A DNA stretch of 64,000 bases from Beroe ovata (Eukaryota > Ctenophora > Nuda > Beroida > Beroidae): the NCBI GenBank assembly GCA_946803715.1, contig CAMPET010000018.1, positions 273,526 to 337,525 on the forward strand. The letters are read 5' to 3'. The notes under the pieces were generated by a model. It searched no databases and was not told the DNA's origin. It worked only from the letters and a program-made list of their open reading frames with translations. Below, in pieces: positions 36,823 to 49,881 of the stretch (its first letter is position 1; the number at the start of each line of letters is the position of its first letter). The translations under genes were made by a program, and so were the position numbers.

Positions 36823-39800
36823 CTCACTAAGGTGCACACACATACTCATGTGCTCACGACTTGTTGTCTTCACGACTATCATAACGACTCGTTTATTGTA
36901 CAACATACTGATGTTGTTAATGACACATTAACGACACATTGCATGACGTGTCTCTGGGGAATATCTATAGAGGATTTGGTTCCACACAGCTCTTGCCTGT
37001 CATCACCCTCTATAGAAGAGCTGTCAAATTGCCTCTGAATATCTCTGAATATTATGCGATGCCTCCTGTTTTATGTTGGCTAGACCCTACTTTTGACCCA
37101 TCATCGAGATATTTCCTCCTAGAATCTATATCGAACGATCTGTCATGGGCTTAATAAAACATACGATTGAAAACCTCAATTCATGGACATGGTCAAACTG
37201 TGACGTTGAGAAGCTTTAACAATGACCAGGAGTCCTAGATGATTATAAGTATCTTATTCACTTCTCCAGATTGAGAGAAAATGAAACACAGTTCTATTTC
37301 AGAAACAAACCGCCAACATCAACGACTGTCAGCCCATGAATCCCCCCAAATTCGATTTCTGTACTGACATGTCTCTGTTGTCTTACCTGAACGAAGGAGG
37401 TATCTTCTACAACTTGAAAGCCAGATACCAAGCCAACATCATCTATGTGAGTTGTTCACTATGAGTTGTTCTATGTGAGTTGTTCACTATTATGTTATTA
37501 TTCAACCATAAGTGTCCAAGTTTTGATGAAATCCAACGATTCAAATTGTTAGAAAACTCGGACACGAAACCAAACAAAGTGACAGTCCTTCCTTTCAGAC
37601 CTACTCTGGTCTTTTCTGTGTCGCTGTCAACCCCTACAAGAGGTTCCCTATCTACACAGGTAACTCCACTGAGTAGATAAGTTTCCTAGGGTAAACGATG
37701 AATCTCGCAACTATCATGGAATGATAAGATTGCTTGAACCGCACAATTCCACTCACCCCCTCCCTCCTCAGATATTGTTATTGCCGCGTATCGTGGTAAG
37801 AAGAGGACAGAGCTCCCGCCCCACATCTTCTCCATTGCTGACAATGCGTACTCCGACATGATCCAGAACAGAGAGAATCAGTCCATTCTGATTACTGGTG
37901 AATCTGGTGCCGGTAAGACCGAGAACACCAAGAAAGTCATCCAGTACTTTGCCAGTATCGGTGCCCTGCCTCCCAAGGAGGGAGAAGCCAAGAAGATGTC
38001 TGTTGAGGATCAGGTTGTCATGTGTAACCCTGTCCTTGAGGCTTACGGTAATGCCAAGACCGTGAGGAACGATAACTCTTCTCGATTCGGTAAATTCATC
38101 CGAGTTCACTTCGGTAAAGACGCCAAGCTTTCCTCCGCCGATATTGAGTACTACCTGCTCGAGAAGGCCCGTATGACCTACCAGAACCCAGAAGAGAGGA
38201 ACTTCCATATCTTCTACCAGATCTTCAAGGGTCTCGACCAAGAATTCATTAAGAGTGAGTTATAAAGTTCTCTGATAATAAACTGCTCATTGGGTGATTG
38301 TGGAACCGATATTGATACCATATTTGTGATCGCTGTATTCTGAGTATGACGGTGACAAAATTCCCCAGATACCCTCCTCCTAAACCCTGACCCCAACAAC
38401 TACAAGTTCCTGAGTAACGGTGATCTCGAGGTCCCATCGCAGGATGATGTGGAACTGTGGAAGGAGAATGAGGAAGCTATGGTTATCCTCAACTTCTCTG
38501 AGGAAGAGAAAAATTCGATCCTGAAACTCATGTCTGCCTGTCTGCTGTTCGGTAACATCGATCTCAAGGCAAACAAGAGGGACGAGGGATGTGAGATCGA
38601 AAACCCTGTCTTCATTGAGAAGACTGCCGCTCTACTCCAAATCCCTAGTGCCGAGTTCTCCAAATCTCTGCTCAAACCTCGTGTCAAAGTAGGAACTGAA
38701 ATGGTGACCAAGTCACAGAACGCTGAACAGGTGAGAAGATGAGTTGATTGATGATGCGTTCTCAATCTTGTTGCCCCTATTCTACATATTGATCATATTG
38801 ACCCATTTCTCTGTCAGGTTTACTTCGCCACCAAAGCCCTATGCAAGGCCATCTTCGAGCGTGTGTTCAAGTGGCTCATTGCCAAGTGTAACACTGCCCT
38901 CGACACCAAGAAACCAAGGCAAAACTACTGTGGTGTGCTCGATATTGCCGGTTTCGAGATCTTCGACGTTAGTTCCGCCGCTCACACCCTTCTGATATTA
39001 CAAAATTATCGCCATCCGACAAAGCATTTTATTTCCGATGTGAGATCGTTGAACCTACTTACGTTACTTTTGATTTCAGTTCAACACCTTCGAGCAGCTG
39101 TGTATTAACTTGACCAACGAGAGACTCCAGCAGTTCTTCAACCACCACATGTTCATCCTCGAACAGGAGGAGTATAAGAAGGAGGGAATTGTATGGGCCT
39201 TCATTGATTTCGGCCTCGATCTGGAAGCTTCCATTGAGCTCATGGAGAAGCCCATGGGTATCTTGCCTATGCTGGACGAGGAGTGTGTCTTCCCCAAGGC
39301 TACTGACATGACCTACAAGGAGAAGGTCATTGCTCAGCACAACAAGAAGCACCCCAAGTTCTCTGTTCCATCCATCAAGTCTACCAAGGGAATGGAACAC
39401 CCTCCCCACTTCAACATTCACCATTACGCCGGTATGTTAGAGTAAGCTCCTCAATAATGTACCCGTAACTGCTTCTTAGATATGCTCCTCCATTACTCTC
39501 CCCTAATTGTTCCTCAGAACACAGTGAACCACAACTTAATTTTCCCACTTACAGGTGTTGTGGGATACAATGTTGAGGACTGGCTCACCAAGAACGCCGA
39601 TCCTCTCAACGATAACGTCCTGGATCTCTTCAGGAAGTCCTCCATGCCTTACATGGCTGATCTCTTCGCTGATTGTGTCCCTGCCGGACCCAAGGAGAGG
39701 AAGAAGACTTTCCAGACTATGGCTATGATGCACAGGAAGTCTCTCAACGAGCTGATGGGCATGTTGAACTCAACCTACCCCCATTTCATCCGTTGTCTGG

Positions 39801-42800
39801 TCCCCAATGGTTCCAAGACTCCCGGACTTGTGCAGGCCGAGCTCATCCTTCACCAGCTTAGGTAAACCTCATGATTAGTTATCTGAGAGATTGATTAGCA
39901 AATGAAGTTATATTTCCATGGCACGATCACACCCTAACTCACTAATTATCCCAGGTGCAATGGTGTACTTGAAGGTATCCGTATCGTGCGACAAGGTTTC
40001 CCCAACAGAATCGTGTACGCCGAATTCAAGCAGCGATACCAGATCCTTGCCGCTGCCAAGATCCCAACTGGGTTCATTGAGGCCAAGGACGCCACCCAAA
40101 TCATCATCAGCCATCTTGAACTCACTGACGATGAGGCCAAATTCGGTACCACCAAGATCTTCTTCCGTGCCGGTATCTTGGGACGACTGGAGGACAAGCG
40201 TGATGAGAAGATTACCGAGATCCTCACCGCGTTCCAGGCTCTTGCTAGGGGCTGGATCGCCAGGAAGATCTTCAAGAAGCTTATGGAGCAGAGGTGAGAC
40301 TCCTCTTGTGATGGTGTGCTCTCTAATTTGAATGTGATTCAGTGGGCTCGGAAAACCAGCTGTCGGCACAACAAAACACATCGAATAATATTCCAGGGTC
40401 GGAGTTGTTGTTCTGCAGAGGAACATTCGTCAACACTTCGTACTGAGGGACTGGCCATGGTGGAAGCTCTTCACCAAGGTCAAGCCGCTTCTCTCCGTGG
40501 CTCGACAAGAGGAGGAGATCAGGGCAAAGGAAGAGGAGATGAAGAAGGCCCTCGAGGAGGCCGAGAAGACGGCCGCTGCCAAGAAGGAACTGGAAGAGAA
40601 GTACGCCGTCTTAGAGAAGGAGAGGATGGCTATCCAGGCAGAACTCGAGAAGGAGAGACAGGCTGCTATTGATGCTGAGGAGCTGGTATTCAAACTTGAA
40701 GGAAAGCAGAAGGAACTTGAGGAAGAGAACAACGTGAGTATGACTGTCTAACATCCTATGACTGTCAAATAGTCTGTGTTTATCATCTCATGACTGTCTA
40801 ATAGTGTCGTACCTCATGCACTGGGTCGCATTTTGTAGTTCATATCAAGAACCGCGTGTCATTGCAATTTAGCGGTTCCGGAGTTGAGATTCCTGTCTGG
40901 ACGATTGCTGTGGAAGCTGTCATGAATTTTAACAGTAAAACTGACAGAGCCAATGACTATGCGGATCATTTGATATGCATGGAAAACATAGAAATTTCTC
41001 ATAACGCACTTAAATATGACAGCAACGATTACATACTAGCCAAATACCCTCTCCAATACTCGCTTTTATCTTTGTTATATTTGACCTTGATACCTGGGCC
41101 TTCTGCACTGCGATTACAAGGTATAGATTATAGAATAGTGACATGCACATACTTAGTCAACCTGTTTAGTGTTTACCCAGGAGTATTATCAATTCTCAAT
41201 CTCCTCTCCCCCCAGGAACTCATTGACCGTATTGAAGAAGAGGAAGACAACAACTTCGCCGTTGCCGAGAACAAACGTGCCGTCGAAGCTGAACTCGCCT
41301 CTACACAGGAAGAAGTAGCAGCTCTGCAAGAAAAACTCAAGACTGTAAGTAGTTCAAGGAGATGTACTGGGAGGGTGTATTGTTGTGGATATTGGTGATG
41401 GACAAGAGAGAATCGGACTATAACTCCTCTCACTCTTAGGCCGGTGGCGATATCCAAGGCAAGGAAGCAGAACTCAAGGAAAAGATGGACGAGCTCACGC
41501 GCAAGGACGAGGAAATCAAGAAACTCGACTCCAAAGTGAAGGAGACTGTCAACAGACTGACCGACACAGAGGCCCAGCTCGCATCCTCACAGGAGAAGGC
41601 CGCTCGTCTTGACAAGGAGAAGAAGAGAGTCGATGGGGAACTCAACGAAACCAAACAAGACCTCGACAAGGAAAAGAGAGCCAAGGCTGAACTCGATAAG
41701 AACCTCAGGAAGAAGGTAATTCTTATGAATATCGATTATTTTTGACAATCCTGAATAATTCCTTGATGTCGCGATAATATGTGACTCTGTCATGTCAACG
41801 CGCAGTGGATACTTATTGACTTGACCAATCTTCTCAGGATGCGGAACTCAAAGAGACTCAGGGCAGTCTTGATGACATGACCAGGCAGAAGACCGAAGCA
41901 GAGGACACCATCCGACGAAAGGAGGGTGAAATCTCTGGCCTCCAATCCGCCGTTGAGGCCGAACAGAACAATGTTGTGAAGGCCCAGAGAGCCATCAAGG
42001 ACCTTGGACAGAAGAACAGGGACATTGAGGAGGAACTGGACAACGAGAGGAACGCTAAGATGAGGTTGGAGAAGGTCAGAGCCGAGCTCGAGGCCCAGAT
42101 ATCTGCCTATGAAGATCAAATTGAGGAGGCTGGCGGTGCGAACACTGCTGCTGTAAGTATACACATCTCTTTCGATCTTAGAATTCCGTTTCCCGATCAT
42201 TACTCCAGATCAAGATGGACGGTATATGCCAAACTCTACCCATACCCAGGCTGAATTGTGCCGAAGGCGTGAGGAGGAAATCGCCAAGCTCCGAAAGGAT
42301 AAGGAGGCCTGCGAACTTGAGGCTCAGGAACAACAAGAGTCCATGAAGCGCAAGTTCAACGACATCCAGAACCAATTGGAGGATGCCGAGGATATGCTCA
42401 GGAAATACAAAGCCAAGTTAGTTGTTCAAAGCTTTTGTTAAATATCTTAAAAAAAGCTTTTATCTTAAAAAAAAGCTTTTGTTAGATATCTCTGCTCATT
42501 GGAAATTAAATTGTTCCGTTTCAACTGAGAAAGTAGAGCACCCACTTTGTGCGTATGTCATACTGAAATACCTGCTATTCTCAGGGCCGAGAAGGAAAAG
42601 AAAGCATTCGTTTCCGAGATGGCAGATCTCAACGAACAGATTGATAACCTTGCCAAGGCAAAGGCTACCTCAGACAAGAATGCATCAGCACTTGAAGCAT
42701 CTCTCAGTGAGGCCAATGCCCGTATCGCTGCTCTCGAGGGATCACTCAGGGAACTGACCGACAAATACAACAAGCTGGTAAAGGACAACAATGCCACTGT

Positions 42801-43552
42801 TTCCCGACTTGAGGAGGCCGAGGCAAGGGAGATGAACCTGAACAAGCAGAAGAAGGCCATGCAGTCCGAGATTGATGACCTGAAGATTCAGATAGAGGAG
42901 GAATGTGCTGCCAAGAACAGCATCACTAACCAGCTGAGAGCTGCCCAGGCTGACACACTCGCTGCACGTGATGATCTTGAGATCAGCAACACCGAGAAGG
43001 CCGACCTTGCCAGGAACCTGTCTGTCGTCCAGAACGAGGCTGCCTCATGGAAGAGCAGACTCGAGTCAGAGGCTCTGCCCAAGATCGATGGTATGTTATT
43101 TTTCTTGCTCAATTGAACTCTGCTCATCATCACTATCAACATGATTCCCTTTCCCTAGCTCACAATTTACATATCCACTGGAATTTATACCCCCTTTTCA
43201 GAATTGGAGGTCGAGAAGAGGAGACTTCTTGCCCGTATTCAGGAGGCAGAGGACCGTGCCGATGAGGCTATCAGCAAGTAAGTATTAGATACTCAGTATT
43301 TTCCTCATGAATATTCAATAAGCCGCCTATTTTCATTCATTACCAGCCCACGGGCAGAATAAAGTGCCCGAGTAAAAATTCTTAGTATCATAAACAATTA
43401 AGCTGCCCATATTTGACGTTGAATATATTCAAAGCAATACTTTTTAAAACTATTCTCCGTGGCTCTCAGCACGAAGTAGCTTGTGTTTCTACGGGTCATA
43501 ATATTTTGCACATGGTCTCTGGCGCCTGATGTATGTGTGTGTGTGTGTACGA

Positions 43553-43612
<60 letters not shown>

Positions 43613-46600
43613 GCAAAACATATAATTCTCCAAAATATAGCACACTGGAAGGTATGTTCTGCTAACTTTGCAGCTCTAAGCGGCGGAATACCTCTAAGTT
43701 TGAGTTAGTATTAAAAACAGAAGCTAATAACTGGTGACAGACTCTGTCATCGGAGAGCGAACTTACCTGTTTCAATAGCAAAAAACGATTTCCTAATATG
43801 GACATAGCCAGAAAAATGTAAAGCGTTGATGTTATTTGTTAACGGACATATATGGATTTTAGACTAGGAGCTCGAGGACTTGGAAGACGTATGTCTGTCC
43901 GGAATATAGGCTGAAATAAAAGCTATGAATAGTTTCACTTTCACTTTGAAAGAAAAACTGAGAGTTACATCATTCATCAGTCCTTTATGATATCTGCGTA
44001 TTACGTGACTGGGAACACGAATTTGACTTTGAGAAACAATTCCTAGTAGATTGACCCCTGGCTGAGCAATAACCTCACGTCTCACCCCCCCCCTTTTCTG
44101 AGCAATGTCCCCATCTGACTGAGCAATGTGTCTCACCAGCCCCTCTCTCTCCTCAGGTGTAACAACCTTGACAAGATGAGGAGCCGACTGATCCACGAGT
44201 TGGAGGACTCCAGTGTCGAGTTGGAGAGGACCAGGTCCGAGCTGAGCGCTCTCGACAAGAAGTGCAAGAAGGTCGACCAGATCACCCTCGAATGGAAGGG
44301 CAAGTACGATACTGCCGCCAGCACCATCGAGTCCCTCACTTTGGAACTTCAGAAGTCTAACGTGAGTGGACTCTTTACTTGTTAAGAGTAATGACAGTTT
44401 GCGATCAGGTTTTACAATTTATGTTCCCTGCTGCGCCCTTCAATAGCCAGTATTACCATGTTCCTCCCTTCAGACTGATGTCCTGAACATGAAGTCAACT
44501 GTCGAGGAGTACACTGTTACCATCGAGAACTACGCCCGAAACCAGAAGAAGATGGAAGTTGAGATCAGGGATCTGAACGCCGAGCTTGAGGGTGGCCGAA
44601 ACAGTGCCGAACTCGAGAAGATCCGCCGCAAGTTGGAGGGAGAGAACGACGAGCTGAGACAGCACATCGACGAGCTGGAGATCCTGGTCAGCACCCACGA
44701 GAGCAAGTGTACCAAGCTTACTCTGGAGATTGCCACCATCCGAAACGGGTACGAGCAACAGCTGGCAGAGGCCGATGAGGAAGGAGAGAAGTCCAGGAAG
44801 GGACTCATCCGACAGATCGAACAGCTCAAGATGCAGCTCGAGGATATGGAGAAGACCAAGTCTGATATCCTCAAGGTGAAGAAGAACCTTGAGATTGAGA
44901 TCACCAACATCAATGAGGATCTCGGAAACGCAGACAAGACCATTGCCGCTCTCAACGCCAATGTTGGCAAGCACCAGAAGACTGTCCAGGACCTGACCAT
45001 GGCTCTGGATGAGGCTCACCGTGCTCTGGAAGACCACAAGACCGCTCTCCTGAGGTCAGACAAGAGGGTCACTGAACTGACCATTATCAAGGAGGAACTG
45101 GAGGGTAACATCGACGGAGCTGACCGGGCTCGACGCAACGCAGAAGCTGAGAAGTCCGAGATGTCTGCCCACATCGCTGATTTGGAGAGACAGATTGCCG
45201 CCCTCACCGCCGCAAAGAGGAAGGCTGAGGTCGATGTTGCTGGACTCCGGGAATCTCTCGAGGAGTTCGAGTCCCAGGCGCTCAGTGCTGAGGAGAAGGT
45301 GAAGCGTCACGCTGATATGGCATCCAAGCTTCAGTCTGATCTTACCCGTGAAGCTGAGGCCAGGTCTGCTCTTGAGCGACTGAACGCCAAGCTGAGTGGA
45401 GACATCTTCCAACTGAACGCCAGGATTGAAGAGGTTGAGGGATCTGCCCGAGCTGCCGCCAAGAACAAGATCAGCCAGCTGGAGATCAGGATCAGACAGC
45501 TGGAGAACGACTGCTCTGCTGAACAGAAAGCAAGGAACGATGCTCAACATGCTCTCAAGAACCTTGACCGGTAAGTTTATTTGCTTTAATGGACATCTAG
45601 ATTTGACTTTGAACCGCCACCGTCCACCAATTCCATCCTCCATATTGGTTTACTGACATGCTACCCTTCCCCAGTGTGATCCGTGAGAAGGACTTCAACA
45701 GCGAGGAAGACATGAAGACCATCCAGAGACTCCAGGGACAGATCGACTTCCAGAACAACAAGATGAAGGCTCTCCGACGAACCATTGACGATGGGGTATG
45801 TCCTCTTGATCATTGCTGCCTGATGTTGTCAAAATAAACAGTATGAATCTAGCCTGAATAATAGTATGAACTCAATGTAACCATGCCGTGCTTTGCAGGA
45901 AGCTCAAGTTGCCGTGATGCAGAACAAGCTCCGAAAGGCTATCGGAGATGTTGAGGAGGCCGAAGAGAGGGCCGCCATGCTGGAGACCCAGCTTGTCCGA
46001 GGCGGTGGCCGAGGTGGAGCCACACGCATCACCACCACTCGACGAGTGGTAAGTGGGAGCGGGGGATAGTGTGGGATAGCTGCTGAGTGCTGTGTGACAC
46101 TGTCAGATGATAATCATTCTACTCTATAATTCCCCAACATTCTACGGAGATGATTGATGAATTCTATCCGTCTATATTCATATTGTCAATGTCAAATTGT
46201 GACGGTCATCTCTGTACTGAGACGGTCAATGGTCATATCATGTTTATTGTTCATTCCCTCACTAACTTATGGATCGTTGTACCCCCATAGCTATCATAGT
46301 GTTGAGACATCACACAGTAGTTTTTCCGCAAAGCCACCATCCATCGGCTTCTTTTGACCAAAACTACCGATATTCAATCGATAACAAGGCTCAATTTATA
46401 AAATAGTATTTTATAATCTCTCTCATGAAAGACACTCATATTCGATGGAATGTTATCACGTCTGCACAATCTAGCTTCTTACTTTTCATCACGTCTCCAA
46501 CAACTACAATCCGTGACCTCCCTTTTACTGCACATTCCTGCATATAATGCAGGTTACTATAGGTGTATGAATATAACTGACAGCTGTCACGTGTCTCATA

Positions 46601-46891
46601 GCATTTCGTCACGTTACCATGGGGATGTAACGTGCTCTGACAAGGACACGTGATGCCACGTTTATCCTCCAATATTATACCGTACTTCAATCCCACACAC
46701 ACACGCACACACACACGCACACACNNNNNNNNNNNNNNNCACACACACAAACCTCCCTCCCTCACTTGTCTATATTAACACATGTGACACATTTACACTC
46801 ACAGACGACCACCACTTCTACTGGAGGGGTTAGCAGTCGCCGGGCCTCTGTCTCTGCTGGAGTGCCACCACCACCAGCCCCCGCTGAGTAG
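34006..46891 (+). CDS. Muscle-type (class II) myosin heavy chain
   Basis: Exons: 34006-34039 (or 35959-35971), 36584-36771, 37303-37446, 37599-37659, 37772-38254, 38369-38730, 38818-38967, 39080-39431, 39555-39861, 39955-40293, 40397-40733, 41216-41344, 41440-41715, 41838-42152, 42250-42416, 42585-43090, 43202-43277, 44157-44361, 44474-45570, 45675-45795, 45899-46048, 46805-46891. All phases agree, giving 1961 residues (family about 1940). The motor domain shows the P-loop [13 protein letters not shown] (about residue 185), switch 1 [10 protein letters not shown], switch 2 DIAGFEIFD (about 466-474) and [10 protein letters not shown]. An IQ-like segment [12 protein letters not shown] precedes [12 protein letters not shown] at the head-rod junction (about 840). 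About 1090 residues of heptad rod follow. It assembles bipolar filaments and moves actin using ATP. The SH1 cysteine position is Val (GIRIVRQG). Sequence is that of a striated/muscle, not non-muscle, heavy chain. Confidence 0.95.
35934..35971 (+). other. Alternative first coding exon of the myosin heavy chain
   Basis: A pyrimidine-rich tract ending TTGCAG (35933) precedes this segment. It contains ATG at 35959 encoding MAAK and ends in phase 1 at a GT donor (35972). The distal exon at 34006-34039 ([11 protein letters not shown]) also ends in phase 1. Both can join exon 36584 (G-NNAATWED). Joining the two first exons to each other breaks the frame, so they should be mutually exclusive. Two promoters or two trans-splice sites would explain this. 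Confidence 0.6.
36774..36821 (+). repeat. TG microsatellite at a myosin 5' splice site
   Basis: About 22 GT units begin at the second base of the intron after exon 36584-36771 (GTCAGTGTGTG). A repeat this close to a donor could supply competing GT sites and could vary in length among individuals. Confidence 0.9.
43531..43608. repeat. TG/AC compound microsatellite forming an inverted repeat
   Basis: A short TG run (about 43531-43548) is followed by GAACACAT and then a long AC run to 43608, so the two halves are self-complementary. It sits in the 0.9-kb myosin intron 43278-44156. Confidence 0.9.
46696..46749. repeat. AC microsatellite with 15-base assembly gap
   Basis: AC/GC-rich dinucleotide run interrupted by Ns at 46725-46739, within the last myosin intron. 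The true length is unknown. Confidence 0.9.
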
Positions 46892-47270
46892 AATGTACGT
46901 GGACAGCGGCCCCCATAGCCACCGTAACCCTCGTGAATCAGAGCCTCCGTGATGAGCATTCATATAATGTACCGCCACCTTCTTATTAACGCGTTGAATG
47001 TTGATGCAGTTCATATGCCGCAGAGAAGACAACACCCATCTTGAATATTCACAATCTCTTAAAATAGATTGAACATACTCTCTGGTCATACATGTGATGG
47101 TTCTTTCTGAAACCATGTCATATAAACCCCTCCTATCATTGCTACGTGGTGTGACTGTGAGGCACTATACAGAAAATAGCCCTCGTTCTATTGTTCTATT
47201 TGTCCAGTGAATTGTAACCATGCGTGTATGTGAAGCATTTGAAGCATTATTACAAACAGTAGAGAGATTC

Positions 47271-47276
47271 AATAAA
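47271..47276 (+). other. Poly(A) signal of the proximal myosin 3' end
   Basis: AATAAA about 380 bp after the TAG at 46889-46891 and about 115 bp before the alternative terminal exon at 47391. Its position suggests it ends transcripts using the proximal last exon. Confidence 0.55.
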
Positions 47277-47390
47277 TTTGAAACTCAGAGTTACCGTTCA
47301 TCATGAAAACGAAACGCCTTCTTAACTTCATTTCCAGGGTTCTTAAGTCCTTAAATCAAATGACTATCTCTGACACCCCCTATTTTTCAG

Positions 47391-47432
47391 ATAACTAACG
47401 TAAAGAAATCTGAGGAATCCTCATCTTCTTAA
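47391..47432 (+). other. Alternative terminal coding exon of the myosin heavy chain
   Basis: TATTTTTCAG precedes a phase-0 frame ITNVKKSEESSSS followed by TAA. The penultimate exon (45899-46048, ending RRV) exits in phase 0, so it can splice either here or to 46805-46891 (TTTTSTGG...PPPPAPAE). Alternative C-terminal tailpieces are well known for invertebrate muscle myosins such as Drosophila Mhc; the particular residues here are not copied from them. Confidence 0.6.
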
Positions 47433-47998
47433 GAAGACGATAGACTTAAACTCAATAGTTTAAAACTGACCGATGGACTATTAACTTTTAATGGACAATT
47501 AACTTTAAGGATTTAAATTGTACATCATTTATGGAATGATTGCTATGTAATATTATGTATATTATAGGAAATAGCCTTCAATTTTGTGAATATGTGAATT
47601 TGTAACACATTTGTATTATCATTTCTATATGAATACTTTTCTTTTCCATCAGGTCGTGGTGTGTAATCTTATAGCTTATTTTATAATTTGATTTATCTGT
47701 GTGAACAACGGAACAAACGCAAACTCTGAAAACGAAATCCTTGTTTTACTGTCTCCCATTAATATTGGTGTCTGGTCAAAATTGGGAAACACTGTAGCAG
47801 ACATCAGGTGCACTGTGTACACTATGTCATGACGCAGTTGAAATCGAACACTGAGAAGTGAGTACCGGGCTGATTAGATCATAAAAACACACGTCTCTAC
47901 ACCACTTTCGTAAATGTTGCCCGTTGTGAAAAGTGCTAGCAACAAATTTTCATTAATCGTCGTGACTGTAATAATACAATTTGATTCCCTGGTAACAG
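47433..47998. other. Short intergenic region between myosin and the arrestin gene
   Basis: AT-rich. It contains a possible 5' UTR exon end (GTGAGT donor at about 47858) and a 3' splice site at 47998 for the arrestin-domain gene. Confidence 0.4.
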
Positions 47999-48007
47999 TC
48001 AACAGAC

Positions 48008-49243
48008 ATGGTAGTCAGATGTCTCCATCTCAAGCTAGACAATGGGGATGGCGTGTACTATTGTGGCGCCACACTCACTGGCACACTGCACTTCACGTGT
48101 ACTGGACCCACGCCATCTCATGGCGTGGTTGTACAGTTGGTGGGCGAGTGTAAGACCAGGGTACGCCATTTCCATACTAGCACTGAACAGCCACATAATC
48201 ACACAAAGTTAGAGCGTGATACCATGTTTGATGTTCATAAAGCAACCGAAGAATACATCAACACCACGCGGGTTCTACTCCAACCATCTGGTCACACGAT
48301 TCAACCGGGAATTTACTCTTTGCCGTTTAGTTTCGACTTACCACGTGGCATACCCTGTTCATTCAGTGGGTCGTATGGGAAAGTACGGTATTTCATCCGC
48401 TACCGCACTAATCACCGATCAGGTGATCAGTTCGTCACATTCTCCAAGGACGAGCAAGCTGTCGGCATAGTGGTGCTGTCCTCGGATAATCCTAATGAAT
48501 TTCACCATGTGTGGGATAGGGTGAAGTTTAGCGGGTCTAAAACATTCGGAGTATTCGCCCAATCCTCGCCTCTTTCCGCTGATATTCGACTACCTAAGCG
48601 TGTATTCGTACCCGGAGAGATAATTCCTATCAGTGCCAAAATTGTGAATCGATCAAATCATCCGATTCGGAAGTGTGAAATTTGGATCAAACAGATCACT
48701 CATTATTCGGCACCCGGCACGTTGCAAACAGAGGAAACAGCGAAACATTTTGCAAAAATGACGAGGCCGGGTTTCGGGGCAGATACCTGGGAATTCTGGA
48801 ACAATCTACCGTTTTTCGTACCACCCCTGCCCCCAACAGAACTCCCGTATTGCAACTACATCACCGTGAAACACAGGCTGATGGTTAAATTCATCCCTGT
48901 GCGTGGCAGTGCGTTGAGTCTCGAGGAAATGATAACGATAACCACAATACCAGTACTTCCTCAGTGTGCCCCGGATATTGATTTCATGTCTGCTATCATC
49001 ACACCACCTCCTAATTTAGATACCGGAGACATCACGACATCACTTCCCATTGATTCCTCCTTTAGACCAGTTAGGTTTTCCGAGGAAGCCCATGGGAATA
49101 AGCGACGCTCTCTCACTGTTGATAAACTGTTTGATGGAATCAGTAAGCTGACCTCTAGCTACGGGACCGAGAGTTGTCGACCAAAGTATCCGGTATATGA
49201 TTTGAAGCAGGACTGTGCTGAGAATGACTTTGAGGTTATTTGA
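48008..49243 (+). CDS. Alpha-arrestin (arrestin-domain-containing protein), intronless
   Basis: A 411-residue frame. Residues about 1-160 form an arrestin N-lobe (GDGVYYCGATLTGTLHF; QPGIYSLPFSFDLP; GKVRYFIRYR). About 185-330 form the C-lobe (LPKRVFVPGEIIPISAKI; VKHRLMVKF; TIPVLPQCAP). These are the hallmark strands of ARRDC/TXNIP-type alpha-arrestins, adaptors that recruit Nedd4-family ubiquitin ligases to membrane cargo. The tail (about 330-411) has no PPxY motif, only YPVYD, so ligase recruitment by the usual route is not evident. The CDS has no intron. A CAG at 47998 lies 9 nt before the ATG. Which vertebrate ARRDC it matches best cannot be decided by eye. Confidence 0.88.
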   Translation: MVVRCLHLKLDNGDGVYYCGATLTGTLHFTCTGPTPSHGVVVQLVGECKTRVRHFHTSTEQPHNHTKLERDTMFDVHKATEEYINTTRVLLQPSGHTIQPGIYSLPFSFDLPRGIPCSFSGSYGKVRYFIRYRTNHRSGDQFVTFSKDEQAVGIVVLSSDNPNEFHHVWDRVKFSGSKTFGVFAQSSPLSADIRLPKRVFVPGEIIPISAKIVNRSNHPIRKCEIWIKQITHYSAPGTLQTEETAKHFAKMTRPGFGADTWEFWNNLPFFVPPLPPTELPYCNYITVKHRLMVKFIPVRGSALSLEEMITITTIPVLPQCAPDIDFMSAIITPPPNLDTGDITTSLPIDSSFRPVRFSEEAHGNKRRSLTVDKLFDGISKLTSSYGTESCRPKYPVYDLKQDCAENDFEVI

Positions 49244-49881
49244 CAACTGCATTCTGAATATCCTTCCAGGAAATATACACTCAGAAGACAGGAATAACTG
49301 TTGTGTGTTTTACTATACTCTGTTTTGTATCAACATGTTTTAACACCTCCAGAAAATGATGTGTCACATTCTGGCAACAAGTAGTAAGTTATTTTCGGAC
49401 TCGGAAAAGGTCTTCTCACCTGCGCGCGCACAAAATACCGTTAAATATGATGCGCGCGCGGTGCTAAATGGTATTTATGCGCCGTTATGATTCAAAAAAT
49501 GTCGTGCGATTTCCGCGCCAAATAAAAATTGCCAATTTGAGACAAATTCGATGTAAGCATGTGCAAATCATTCATTATTAGCAACGACATGCCGGCAATC
49601 ATTCCTTTCTGAAGCTTGTTCCATTGGCATGATCATCCACGTGATTCAGCGCTATTTTATTCATGAAAACACAGTTTACCCGATAGATAAGTTTACTCAT
49701 AACAATTAACAACATACAAATCGAAATTTGTGAATAACAACTAGCGAGTAACGGCCGCAAATTCACAAAACTCTTAACTTTTCCATCAATTCAACATGAA
49801 ACTGCTCAATTGACACTCCTAAAATCTACCAATAGACGAACTCAGAACAAAAGGTTGAAATTCGAAGAAGATCTGCATTTC
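49244..49881. other. Convergent 3' region between the arrestin and F-box genes
   Basis: Both neighbours point into this interval, so it holds both 3' UTRs. CG-rich stretches at 49420-49520 resemble the dispersed GC-rich repeats elsewhere in the window. No exon was seen. Confidence 0.5.
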
